Below the pieces are notes generated by a model, which worked only from the letters and a program-made list of their open reading frames with translations, was not told the origin of the DNA and searched no databases. A stretch of 64,000 bases of DNA, from assembly GCF_018070565.1 (NCBI RefSeq), contig NZ_JAGPXL010000036.1, forward strand, positions 1 through 64,000. Reading direction: 5' to 3'. Position numbers and translations under genes: made by a program. The stretch comes from Streptomyces sp. B93 (GTDB lineage Bacteria; Actinomycetota; Actinomycetes; Streptomycetales; Streptomycetaceae). Positions 17,526-25,691 of this stretch are shown here, one piece after another. Within the stretch, counting starts at the first letter, position 1. Every line of letters starts with the position of its first letter.

Positions 17526-17870
17526 TCACTTGTCCGGGGACGTGGGCTGCACCGGCTGCGCGGGCTTGGCGTCGTCCGGGACGTCGGTCTCGGAGGAGGG
17601 CACGTGCGGCTGTGCGGGCTTGGCGTCCCTGGGGACGTCCGTCTCCGACCCGGACACGTACGGCTTGGCGTGCTTCCCGGTGGAGGTGGACGTCACGGGA
17701 GCGGCCTCGCGCGTCTCCTGGGCGTCGGCGGGAGCGTCCGCCCCGGCGGAGTCGGCGTGCGCCGTGAAGGCGCCGCCGAGGGCCAGCGCGGCGCCCACGA
17801 CCGTGACGCCCAGCGCGGCGCGGACCCGGCCCGGGCGGGAGCCGCGGACGGCGGCGTGACGTACTGACAT
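17526..17870 (-). CDS. Small secreted protein with proline/acid repeats
   Basis: A 114-residue protein with a basic N-terminus, hydrophobic core (ALGVTVVGAALALGGAF) and a signal-peptidase site near FTAHADS. The mature part is low complexity: a repeated unit like SETDVPxDAKPAQPxVP occurs two to three times, and there are no cysteines. The ATG at 17870 has GAGGACC upstream. I recognise no family. It may be a cell-wall-associated or stress peptide; its position beside the SigE-family gene makes it a possible target. Confidence 0.75.
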   Translation of the reverse strand: MSVRHAAVRGSRPGRVRAALGVTVVGAALALGGAFTAHADSAGADAPADAQETREAAPVTSTSTGKHAKPYVSGSETDVPRDAKPAQPHVPSSETDVPDDAKPAQPVQPTSPDK

Positions 17871-17952
17871 GTTCGGTCCTCGAATCGTCGGTTTCTGCTT
17901 ACGGGGAAGGGCCGCGTCGTCATGGATGGCTTGCCATGCGCGGGCCTGCTGC

Positions 17953-17966
17953 TGGAGGCGCCTCCA
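17953..17966. promoter_or_regulatory. 14-bp perfect palindrome upstream of the secreted peptide gene
   Basis: TGGAGGCGCCTCCA is fully self-complementary. It lies in the 196 bp between the GH3-like gene end (18067) and the secreted peptide start (17870). It could be an operator for the peptide gene or part of a GH3 terminator; nothing else in the sequence decides this. The rest of this gap shows no gene. Confidence 0.45.
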
Positions 17967-18066
17967 CCCCGACAGACGTCCCAAGGCCCCCGGGGTTGCG
18001 GGTCGCCCGGGCCGGATACGAGGGTACGCAAGTGATCTGGGTCACCCCACGGTCAGGGAGCCGACG

Positions 18067-19077
18067 TCACCCCTGAGTGACCCTTTCGGCGACCGCGCGC
18101 ACATGCCGCGCGGCGAGCGCGACGGCCCGCGCGAACCCCTGATCGGCCCTGGACCTCTCGGCGATCGCGTCGGCCAGGGCGACGACCTCGTCGCCGCCCG
18201 GCAGAAGCAGCAGTTCCGTCCCCGCCTCGATGCTCGCGAAGACGGTGCCGAGGAGGCTGCGGCCGTGTGTGGTGCTCGGTGCGTCGAGGTCGTCGCTGAC
18301 GATCAGACCGCTGAACCCGAGCGGTCCGCGCAGCAGCTCCACCACGGCCTTCGACGTCGACGCGGGCTCGTGGGGGTCCAGCTCCTCGACCACCGCGGGG
18401 CCGAGCATGATGGCTCCCACCCCGGCGTCGACGGCCCGCCGGAAGGGGACGAGGTCGTCCGCGCCGCTCTCCTCGCCCGCCAGCACGGTGTCCTCCAGGG
18501 CGGGATCGAGGTCGAGCCGCGGGAAGCCGGGGAAGTGCTTGCCGACGGCCACGACGCCCCCGTCCTGCACACCGAGGACGACGGCGGCGGCGATCCTGCC
18601 CACCTCCTCGGGCGCCAGCGCGAGCGTACGGCCCTCCAGCCAGGGGTTGGGCCCGCGCAGGACGTCGAGGACGGGCGCGAGGAACATGTTCACCCCGACA
18701 CCCGCCGCCGCTGCAGCCACCGCCTTGGAGGCGGCACGGATCTCGTCGTCGGAGAGCCGGGCCAGCAGCCCGGTCTCGGGGTACGGGGGGACGAGTCCGT
18801 GCAGCCGCTGGATCCCCCACGGCTCCTGGTCGACCGCCACCAGCACGGGCGCCCCGGCCAGACCCTGGACCTCGCTGACGAACCGGCCGAAGTCCGCGGC
18901 CGTCTCCGTGGCCCGACGCTGCGGGCTCATACCGCGCGCCACGTACTCCTCACGGCTCTCGCCGGGCAACACGGCGACGGTCCCCCGCTCCAGGAGCGTG
19001 CGGAGCCACGGGCTCACGGTCAACTCACCCGAAACCGGCAGGAGCACCGCATGGGCATCCCGTGCGTGCTGGTCCAT
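18067..19077 (-). CDS. Glycoside hydrolase family 3-like protein (NagZ type)
   Basis: A 336-residue single-domain protein of GH3 N-terminal type. It has the KHFPG motif near residue 180 and IVSDDLDAP around residue 255, where the GH3 nucleophile aspartate sits. The histidine-glycine loop after KHFPG differs from classic NagZ (FPRLDLDPALED instead of the usual HGD..DSH loop), so beta-N-acetylglucosaminidase activity is uncertain. The ATG at 19077 has GGAGGAAGG upstream. It has no signal peptide. It follows the XdhC gene by 70 bp on the same strand, an unusual neighbour for an oxidoreductase operon. Confidence 0.85.
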   Translation of the reverse strand: MDQHARDAHAVLLPVSGELTVSPWLRTLLERGTVAVLPGESREEYVARGMSPQRRATETAADFGRFVSEVQGLAGAPVLVAVDQEPWGIQRLHGLVPPYPETGLLARLSDDEIRAASKAVAAAAAGVGVNMFLAPVLDVLRGPNPWLEGRTLALAPEEVGRIAAAVVLGVQDGGVVAVGKHFPGFPRLDLDPALEDTVLAGEESGADDLVPFRRAVDAGVGAIMLGPAVVEELDPHEPASTSKAVVELLRGPLGFSGLIVSDDLDAPSTTHGRSLLGTVFASIEAGTELLLLPGGDEVVALADAIAERSRADQGFARAVALAARHVRAVAERVTQG

Positions 19078-19147
19078 GGCACCTTCCTCCACCTTTGGTG
19101 ATACGAATAACCATGGACGGTCGCACACCTTGCCCGGGCCGTCAACA

Positions 19148-20260
19148 TCAGCGGTGCCGGTCGTGGACGGGGCCGTCGCGGTCGGACAGGCGGGCTCCGC
19201 CGCCGCCGTGCCGGGTGGCGATGATCTCGGCGGCGATGGAGACGGCCGTCTCCGCGACGGAGTGTCCGCCGAGGTCGAGCCCCACGGGGGAGGACAGCCG
19301 CGCCAGGGCGAGCGGGGTGACACCGGCCTGGCGCAGGGCCTCGGTACGGCGTCGATGCGTGCGGCGTGAACCCAGTGCGCCCACGTACTCGACGTCCAGG
19401 CCCAGCGCGGTCTCCAGCAGGGGGATGTCGAACTTCGGGTCGTGGCTGAAGGAGACGACCACCGAGCGGGCGTCCACCCGCCCGGCCGCGGCCTCTTCCG
19501 CCAGGTACTCGTCGGGCCGGGCCACGACGACCTCGTCGGCGTCCGGGAAGCGTTCGGCCGTGGTGAAGACCGCACGGGCGTCGCACACGGTCACCCGGTA
19601 GCCCAGCGTCCGGCCGACCGAGGTGAGGGCCGAGGCGAAGTCACCGGCGCCGAACAGCAGCATCCGCGGCGGCGGTGTCAGGGAGCGCACGAAGACGCGG
19701 ACGCCCTCGGCGTCGTAGCTCAGCAGCGCGCTGTCACCGCGGCGCAGCAGGTCCCGTGCGTCGGCCAGGAGATCCGGTGGGGTGTGCCGCGGGTGCGGGC
19801 CGCCGGAGTGGCCGTCGGCACGCAGGACCGCATGCGTGCCGACGGCCTCCGGACGCGGATGCTCCAGCACGGTGAGGACCGCCGTGGCGACGCCGGCCCG
19901 TACCGACTCCCTCACCTCGGCAAGCTCGGGGAAGGCGCGCGCGTCGACGGGCTCGACGAAGACCTCGAGGGTGCCGCCACAGGTGAGGCCGGCCGCGAAG
20001 GCGTCGTCGTCGCTGATGCCGTAGGACGCCTGCTGGCGGGTTCCGCGCAGGACGGCCTCACGGGCCCGCTCCAGCACATCGCCCTCGACGCAGCCGCCGG
20101 ACACGGAGCCCACCACGCGGCCCTGGGGCGTGAGCACCATCGACGATCCCGCCGGGCGCGGCGCGGAGCCGAAGGTGCGCACCACGGTCGCCAGGCCGCA
20201 GGTCTCGCCGGACGACCACGCCTCGAACAGGGCGTCCCAGACATCGTCGTCGGCGGTCAC
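19148..20260 (-). CDS. XdhC-family molybdenum enzyme maturation protein
   Basis: The 370-residue protein has the N-terminal XdhC/CoxI domain (GSAPRPAGSSMVL, then GSVSGGCVEGDV) and a C-terminal Rossmann-like domain (FGAGDFASAL; later ALGSRRTHRRR). XdhC/PaoD proteins bind and sulfurate molybdenum cofactor and insert it into the large subunit. The GTG start overlaps the stop of the large-subunit gene (GTGA), so it belongs to this operon and should serve its enzyme. Confidence 0.9.
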   Translation of the reverse strand: MTADDDVWDALFEAWSSGETCGLATVVRTFGSAPRPAGSSMVLTPQGRVVGSVSGGCVEGDVLERAREAVLRGTRQQASYGISDDDAFAAGLTCGGTLEVFVEPVDARAFPELAEVRESVRAGVATAVLTVLEHPRPEAVGTHAVLRADGHSGGPHPRHTPPDLLADARDLLRRGDSALLSYDAEGVRVFVRSLTPPPRMLLFGAGDFASALTSVGRTLGYRVTVCDARAVFTTAERFPDADEVVVARPDEYLAEEAAAGRVDARSVVVSFSHDPKFDIPLLETALGLDVEYVGALGSRRTHRRRTEALRQAGVTPLALARLSSPVGLDLGGHSVAETAVSIAAEIIATRHGGGGARLSDRDGPVHDRHR

Positions 20261-22437
20261 AGCAGCTTGTCCTGGGTGAGGGGCAGATCGCGCACGCGCA
20301 TGCCGGTGGCGTGGAAGACGGCGTTGGCGATGGCGGCGGTGACCCCGGTCATGGGGGTCTCGCCGAAGCCGCGGGCGCCCAGCGCGTCGCTGGCCGGGTC
20401 GGGTTCGTCGATGAACTGCACCTGGATGTCGGGGACGTCGGCGTTGACCGGCACCAGGTAGCCGGAGAGGTTCGGGTTGAGGATTCTCGCCGTGGCGGGG
20501 TCGACGAGGGTGTGCTCGAAGAGGGTGAAGCCGATGCCCCAGATCACCCCGCCCAGGACCTGGCTGCGGGCCGTCTTGCGGTTGAGGACCGTGCCCGGGT
20601 CGTAGCAGCCCGCCACCCGGGTCACCCGCACCCGGCCGAGCAGCGGGTCGACGCGGACCTCCACGAAGACGGCGCCGACCGAGTACCCGAGCGGGGTGTT
20701 CACGGGCTCGACCTCGAAGGTCAGAGGCTTTCCGCCGTGGCCGACCACCGAGCGGTAGCTCACCCGGGCCCGCGGGTCGGCGGTGTCGAAGAGAAGGCCA
20801 TTGGCGGTGTCCACGCGCTCGGCGGGAACGCCGCGCAGCGGGGACCCCGGCTGGGCCACGGCCATGCCGATGACGGCCTCGCGGGCGGCCGTGCACACGC
20901 GGGTGACGGCGCTGCCGACGCCGGGTGCGGTGGTGGAGGCGCCGGAGGCGTAGCTGAGCGGGAAGGCGCTGTCGCCGAGTTCGAAGGTCACGTCGGAGAC
21001 GGGTACGCCGAGCACCTCACCGGCGATCTGCGTCATGATCGTGTACGTACCGGTGCCGTTGTCCTGGGTGCCGACCTGGATGCGCACCTTGCCGTCGGTA
21101 CCGAGTGTCATCCGGGCGCCCGCGCCGGGCCTGCCGCCCGCGGTGTGCGCGGAGGTCGCCATGCCCCAGCCGACGAGTTCGGCGCCGTCGCGCATCGAGC
21201 GGGGCCGCGGATCGCGCCGCGACCAGCCGAACATCGACGCGGCGCGGTCGTAGCACTCACGCAGGTGGTTGCTGCCCCACTCCTCGCCGTTCTCCATGTT
21301 CCGCGCGCTCCAGTTGCGCTTGCGCAGCTCCACCGGGTCCATGCGCAGGGCGTAGGCCAGTTCGTCGAGGGCCGCCTCCTGGGCGTGGCTGGTGCAGGCT
21401 TCCGGGGAGCGAGTGAAGCTCTGGGTCGGCAGGTCCAGGCGTACGGCGCGCTGTTCGTTGGACAGGTGGGGGATGTCGTACAGCATGCGGATCGGTTCGC
21501 TGCTGTTGAACAGTGCCACGTCGTTACGGGTGACCTGCTGGGTGATGACATGGTGCAGGCCGGTGACACGGCCGTCGCGACGGGCGCCCAGCTCGATCGT
21601 CTGGTGCGTCTGGGCGCGGTGGCCGTTGGAGGTGTACATGTGCGCGCGGGACAGCACGAGCTTGACCGGGCGGCCCAGGGCACGGGCGGCGGCGCAGGTC
21701 AGTACCGTGTGCGGCCAGACGGGGCCCTTGCTGCCGAAGCCGCCGCCCAGGAAGCGGGAGATGATCCGGACGTCGGCGAGCGGAACACCCAGCGCCTGGC
21801 TGACGACCTGCCGGGTGTTGTCCACCCCCTGGGTCGTCTCGTACACCGTCACCTTCGGGCCCTCCCACACGGCGGTGGTCGCATGGGGCTCGATCGGGTT
21901 GTGGTGGTGCATGGGAATGGTGAACTCGGCCCTGATCCGGACGTCCGCCTGGTCCAGCCCGGCCGCCGCGTCGCCGCGCGTGAAGGTGTTGGGGCCGTCC
22001 GGTCCGGTCGGCGGACGGATCACCTCGCCCGTGGCCAGTTCGCCCTCGGGCGTACCCGACTCCTCGTAGTCGACCTCGACCAGTTCCGCCGCCCGCTGTG
22101 CCTGTTCCAGGGTCCGCGCGACCACGAAGGCGACGGGCTGGCCCGCGTGGTGGATCTCGGGGGTCTGGAGGGGAACGAACGACTTGAGGAACACCCGGAG
22201 AGTGGGCTGCGCCAGCCGCGGCATGGTCTCGTGGGTGTAGACGGCGATCACACCGCGTACCGCTTCGGCGGCCCGGGTGTCGATCCGGGTGATCCGGCCG
22301 CGGGAGACGGTGCTCATCGCCATGACCGCGTGGGCCAGCCGGGGCAGTCCCACGTCCGCGGTGTACTCGGCTCCGCCCGTCACCTTCAGCCGGGACTCGA
22401 CGCGGGACAGCGGGCGGCCGACGACGTCGGTACTCAT
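20257..22437 (-). CDS. Molybdopterin-binding large subunit of aldehyde oxidoreductase (PaoC/xanthine oxidase family)
   Basis: This 726-residue protein has the Ald_Xan_dh N-terminal domain (GRPLSRVESRLKVTGGAEYT) and the molybdopterin-binding part with FLGGGFGSKG near residue 225. The segment GARGFGETPM near residue 695 carries the family's catalytic glutamate. Its length matches PaoC of the periplasmic aldehyde oxidoreductase. With the small and FAD subunits it would oxidise aldehydes (often aromatic) with water as oxygen donor. It overlaps both neighbours by 4 bp. Confidence 0.93.
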   Translation of the reverse strand: MSTDVVGRPLSRVESRLKVTGGAEYTADVGLPRLAHAVMAMSTVSRGRITRIDTRAAEAVRGVIAVYTHETMPRLAQPTLRVFLKSFVPLQTPEIHHAGQPVAFVVARTLEQAQRAAELVEVDYEESGTPEGELATGEVIRPPTGPDGPNTFTRGDAAAGLDQADVRIRAEFTIPMHHHNPIEPHATTAVWEGPKVTVYETTQGVDNTRQVVSQALGVPLADVRIISRFLGGGFGSKGPVWPHTVLTCAAARALGRPVKLVLSRAHMYTSNGHRAQTHQTIELGARRDGRVTGLHHVITQQVTRNDVALFNSSEPIRMLYDIPHLSNEQRAVRLDLPTQSFTRSPEACTSHAQEAALDELAYALRMDPVELRKRNWSARNMENGEEWGSNHLRECYDRAASMFGWSRRDPRPRSMRDGAELVGWGMATSAHTAGGRPGAGARMTLGTDGKVRIQVGTQDNGTGTYTIMTQIAGEVLGVPVSDVTFELGDSAFPLSYASGASTTAPGVGSAVTRVCTAAREAVIGMAVAQPGSPLRGVPAERVDTANGLLFDTADPRARVSYRSVVGHGGKPLTFEVEPVNTPLGYSVGAVFVEVRVDPLLGRVRVTRVAGCYDPGTVLNRKTARSQVLGGVIWGIGFTLFEHTLVDPATARILNPNLSGYLVPVNADVPDIQVQFIDEPDPASDALGARGFGETPMTGVTAAIANAVFHATGMRVRDLPLTQDKLL

Positions 22438-23420
22438 CGGGAACCTCCGGTGAAACGGCCGAGCACGTCCTGGAGCGCGCGCTGCACCAGCTCGACCTTG
22501 AACTCGTTGTCCTCTCGCGGCCGGGCGTCCCGGACCAGGAGGCGTCCGGCCGCCGCGATGTTCCGCTCGGTCAGTGCCTCGCCCCGCAGGGCGGCTTCGG
22601 CCTCGGCGGAGCGCCAGGGGCGGGTGGCGACACCGCCGAAGGCGAGCCGGGCCTCCTCGACGGTCCGGCCCCGCGTCCGCAGTACGGCGGCGACGGACAC
22701 GACCGCGAACTCGAAGGTGGCCCGGTCGCGCACCTTCAGATAGCGCTGGCGGGTACCCGGAACCGGCAACGGCACCTCGACCGCGGTGATCAACTCGCCG
22801 TGCCGGAGCGCGTTCTCGAGGTGCGGGGTGTCCTCGGGCGCACGGTAGAAGTCGGCCATGGCGATGGTCCGCGCGCCGTCCGGGCCGAGCGTGCGCACCG
22901 TGGCGTCCAGGGCGCGCAGGGCGACCGCGAGGTCGGACGGGTGAACGGCGATGCAGTGGTCGCTGCCGCCGAGGATCGCGTGCCAGCGGTTACGTCCCTC
23001 CAGCGCGGCACAACCGCTGCCCGGCTCGCGCTTGTTGCAGGGGAAGTCCTCGCCGCGGAAGTACCAGCAGCGGGTGCGCTGGAGCAGGTTGCCCCCGATC
23101 GAGGCCATGTTGCGGACCTGCGGGGAGGCTCCGGCGAGCAGGGCCTGGGACAGCACCGGCAGCCGCTTGCGGACCACCGGATGCAGGGCCACGTCCGCCA
23201 TCCTGGCCAGGGCGCCGATGCGCAGCACGCCCGCCGACTCCTCGATGCCGCGCAGCGGCAGACGGTTGATGTCGACGACCAGGCCGTGGTCCTCCGCGCC
23301 GTCCTTCATCAGGTTCAGCAGGTCCGTGCCTCCGGCGACGAACGTGGCGTCGGCGCTGCCGGCGACGAGCTGTACGGCCTCGGCGGGCCGCTGGGCACGT
23401 GCGTACGCGAAGTCCCTCAT
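22434..23420 (-). CDS. FAD-binding subunit of molybdenum oxidoreductase, with extra Fe-S loop
   Basis: The 328-residue protein has the FAD-binding motifs FVAGGTDLLNLMKDG near residue 27 and MASIGGNLLQRTRC near residue 110. A cysteine-containing insertion follows: RCWYF, FPCNKR, SGCAAL and DHCIAVH. Such an insertion binds a [4Fe-4S] cluster in PaoB and 4-hydroxybenzoyl-CoA reductase. Its C-terminal CO dehydrogenase flavoprotein domain is complete. It overlaps the large subunit (GTGA/ATGA type) and the 2Fe-2S subunit gene by 4 bp. Confidence 0.92.
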   Translation of the reverse strand: MRDFAYARAQRPAEAVQLVAGSADATFVAGGTDLLNLMKDGAEDHGLVVDINRLPLRGIEESAGVLRIGALARMADVALHPVVRKRLPVLSQALLAGASPQVRNMASIGGNLLQRTRCWYFRGEDFPCNKREPGSGCAALEGRNRWHAILGGSDHCIAVHPSDLAVALRALDATVRTLGPDGARTIAMADFYRAPEDTPHLENALRHGELITAVEVPLPVPGTRQRYLKVRDRATFEFAVVSVAAVLRTRGRTVEEARLAFGGVATRPWRSAEAEAALRGEALTERNIAAAGRLLVRDARPREDNEFKVELVQRALQDVLGRFTGGSR

Positions 23421-24019
23421 CGCCGCCCCGCCTTCGCCGCGTCGGCCACCGCGTCGACGATGTTCGGGTAGCAGCTGCACCGGCACAGATTGCCGCTCAT
23501 CCACTCCCGGATCTCGTCCTCGGACCCGGCGTGGCCCTCCTCGATGCACGCCACCGCGGACATGATCTGACCCGGTGTGCAGATGCCGCACTGGAAGGCG
23601 TCCCGCCGGACGAACGCCTCCTGCACCGGGTGGAGTCGGTCCCCCCGGGCGAGTCCTTCGATGGTGGTGACGGAGTGGCCTTCCTCCATCATGGCCAGGG
23701 TCAGGCACGACTTGGTGCGCCGACCGTCGACGAGCACCGTGCAGGCCCCGCACTCGCCCCGGTCGCAGCCCTTCTTGGTGCCGGTGAGCCCGGCGTGCTC
23801 GCGCAGGGCGTCGAGCAGCGTGACCCGGGCCTCGACCCCGGGCAGCCGGTGTTCGGTGCCGTTGACCGTGAGTGTGAGATCCCCGGCCGTTCTGGGCCGG
23901 GCCGCTTGCGGCGCCTCCGGCAGCGCCGTGGCCGCTTCGGTTCCGGAGAGGGGAACCACGACCGCGGCGGCTGCGACCCCTCCTGACTTCAGTACGCTGC
24001 GCCTGCTGTGTTGGGACAT
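23417..24019 (-). CDS. 2Fe-2S subunit with Tat signal, PaoA type
   Basis: The 200-residue protein begins with a twin-arginine signal (SRRSVLK followed by a hydrophobic alanine/valine stretch). A plant-type [2Fe-2S] domain follows (CDRGECGACTVLVDG) and then the second cluster domain (CGICTPGQ and GNLCRCSCYPNI). The Tat signal means the whole folded complex is exported. AAGGAG lies 10 nt before the chosen ATG; an ATG at 24040 is possible. It is the first gene of the operon and divergent from a LysR gene, with a T-N11-A box in the 174-bp gap. Confidence 0.92.
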   Translation of the reverse strand: MSQHSRRSVLKSGGVAAAAVVVPLSGTEAATALPEAPQAARPRTAGDLTLTVNGTEHRLPGVEARVTLLDALREHAGLTGTKKGCDRGECGACTVLVDGRRTKSCLTLAMMEEGHSVTTIEGLARGDRLHPVQEAFVRRDAFQCGICTPGQIMSAVACIEEGHAGSEDEIREWMSGNLCRCSCYPNIVDAVADAAKAGRR

Positions 24020-24156
24020 GGATGAGTGACTCCTTGCCATCCCGGATCGGCGAGATACGACCGAGCGTGACCCGGCGGGAACGCGGTCGTCCAACGCAAA
24101 GAGTGAATACGGAGCATGCGCCCGGCACATGATCCGGCCCGGAAGCGGGGATCTTT

Positions 24157-24171
24157 ATGCGCAGCCTGCAT
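24157..24171. promoter_or_regulatory. T-N11-A inverted repeat, probable LysR box
   Basis: ATGCGCAGCCTGCAT has complementary ends ATGC/GCAT around 7 bp and the T-N11-A spacing of LysR-type sites. It lies 23 bp before the LysR start and in the divergent region of the oxidoreductase operon. Binding by the adjacent LysR protein is inferred. Confidence 0.6.
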
Positions 24172-24193
24172 GGCACTGCTTACGCTGGCGGCC

Positions 24194-25144
24194 ATGTCAC
24201 GTCTGCGGAACGCGGATCTGAACCTGCTCCAGGCACTCGCGGTACTGCTCGAGGAGAGACACGTGACCCGGGCCGCCGACCGTTTCCACCTCAGCCAGTC
24301 GGCGATGAGCCGCGTCCTGCACCGGCTCAGGGAGACGTTCGGCGACGAACTCCTGGTGCGCACACGGCGCGGCTACGAACCGACCCCACGCGGCCAGCAG
24401 ATCCAGTCGGAGCTTGCCGAGCTCCTCCCGCGCCTGGAGGCGCTGCTGCGCGGAGACGCCTTCGACCCCGCGACGGCGAGCGGCCACTTCCGCATCCTCT
24501 GCACCGACTTCGCCACCTCGCTGTTCGGCCCGGTCCTCTTCCCGCGCTTCTTCCACGAGGCTCCGGGTGTCTCACTGACCGTGGCGCCCCTGGGGGACCA
24601 GTCCTTCGCCGACATCGAGCAGGGCCGCGCGGACATGATGATCTCCGGTGTCGTGGCACCGGGCGGACTGCACTGGGAGACCTTGTGGGAGGAGGAGTTC
24701 GTGTGCCTGCTGCCCGGCGACCACCCCCTCACCGGGGACCGACTGGCCATGGCCGACTACCTGGCGTACCCGCACGTCGTCGTCGACCTCCTGGGCGCCG
24801 GCCAGGCCATGGTCGAGCGCCGGCTCGACGAGTACGGACTGCGCCGCCGCACGGGCCTGCGCGTGCCCTACTTCTCCGCGGCGGCCGCCGCGCTGCCGGG
24901 CACCGCACTGATCGCCACCATGCCGCGCCGCGCCGTCCTCCCGTACACCGACGACCCCGCCTACCGCGTGGCCGCCGCCCCGGAGGAACTCCCGCCCTTC
25001 CCCTACGGCATCGCCTGGCATCCCCGGGTCGACGGCGACCCGGCGCACCGGTGGGTGCGGCAGGTGATGCGGGAGACCGCGGCATGGGTCACCGGGCAGG
25101 AGTCACCTGAGGGCGGTGACGCCCCGGCGTCAGTCGATCGCTGA
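24194..25144 (+). CDS. LysR-family transcriptional regulator
   Basis: A 316-residue protein with the LysR helix-turn-helix (HVTRAADRFHLSQSAMSRVL near residues 23-42) and an effector domain resembling the NodD/LeuO/PnbR subgroup (LNLLQALAVLLEERHVTRAA). I start it at MSRLRNADLN because this aligns with the family; an ATG at 24116 would add 26 odd residues. It is divergent from the molybdenum oxidoreductase operon and probably controls it. It ends 29 bp from the convergent MerR gene. Confidence 0.9.
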   Translation: MSRLRNADLNLLQALAVLLEERHVTRAADRFHLSQSAMSRVLHRLRETFGDELLVRTRRGYEPTPRGQQIQSELAELLPRLEALLRGDAFDPATASGHFRILCTDFATSLFGPVLFPRFFHEAPGVSLTVAPLGDQSFADIEQGRADMMISGVVAPGGLHWETLWEEEFVCLLPGDHPLTGDRLAMADYLAYPHVVVDLLGAGQAMVERRLDEYGLRRRTGLRVPYFSAAAAALPGTALIATMPRRAVLPYTDDPAYRVAAAPEELPPFPYGIAWHPRVDGDPAHRWVRQVMRETAAWVTGQESPEGGDAPASVDR

Positions 25145-25173
25145 AGCACGGACGGCTCGCTGGCGGGAACCCC

Positions 25174-25617
25174 TCACTGGCGGTGCTCCAGGGGCCCGCC
25201 GCAGTCGGGGCCGTCATGCCACAGCCGGTCGGCCGTGCCCGCCGTGAGGTGCCGGGCGTAGACCTCGACCTTCGCGTGAATGACGTCCAGGGCTTCCTGC
25301 AGGTCGGCCACCTGCTGCCGCACCTTCGCCTCGTGCCGCCGCAGGATCTCGAAGCGCTGCCGTTCCGTTCCCTCTCCCTCCCGAGCCAGCTGGGCGTAGT
25401 GGCGGATCTCCGGCAGCGGCATCCCGGAGGAGCGCAGCTTCACACACACCCTGAGCCAGGCCACGTCCTCCTCGGTGAAGACATGCTGCCCCGACGCGTT
25501 GCGCCGAACGGCGGACAACAGCCCCTCCTGCTCGTAGAAGCGCAGGGTGTGGGGGGCCAGGCCCGTCAGTGTGCTGACCTCACCGATGCTCAGGGCGGAC
25601 TTCTCGGCGTTCGTCAT
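25174..25617 (-). CDS. MerR-family transcriptional regulator
   Basis: The 147-residue protein has the N-terminal MerR winged helix (SIGEVSTLTGLAPHTLRFYE, then GLL), a wing with QHVFTEEDVAWL, and a long C-terminal coiled helix for dimerisation (about residues 85-125). It lacks an obvious metal-binding cysteine cluster, so an organic effector is more likely. The ATG at 25617 was chosen; one at 25629 adds 4 residues. It is divergent from an SDR gene whose promoter has the typical MerR geometry. Confidence 0.9.
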   Translation of the reverse strand: MTNAEKSALSIGEVSTLTGLAPHTLRFYEQEGLLSAVRRNASGQHVFTEEDVAWLRVCVKLRSSGMPLPEIRHYAQLAREGEGTERQRFEILRRHEAKVRQQVADLQEALDVIHAKVEVYARHLTAGTADRLWHDGPDCGGPLEHRQ

Positions 25618-25635
25618 GTCGTCCACCATACGAGC

Positions 25636-25666
25636 TTGCCCTCAAGTCGACTTGAACTCCTAGCGT
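25636..25666 (+). promoter_or_regulatory. MerR-type promoter with 19-bp spacer and palindromic operator
   Basis: A -35 TTGCCC (25636-25641) and -10 TAGCGT (25661-25666) are separated by 19 bp. The spacer holds the perfect 14-bp palindrome TCAAGTCGACTTGA (25642-25655). The overlong spacer with a dyad inside is the signature of MerR-activated promoters. It should drive the SDR gene with a leader of about 19 nt. Confidence 0.85.
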
Positions 25667-25691
25667 GGACGACATCGACGAAAGGAACGCC

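Noticed and set aside
17953..17966. Call of a terminator for the GH3-like gene
   Set aside because: The palindrome has no loop and lies 100 bp past the gene end; I list it only as a regulatory candidate.
19148..20896. 582-codon frame for the XdhC gene beginning inside the large subunit
   Set aside because: The upstream 212 codons are an off-frame reading of the large-subunit gene. The GTG at 20260 overlaps its stop and begins XdhC homology.
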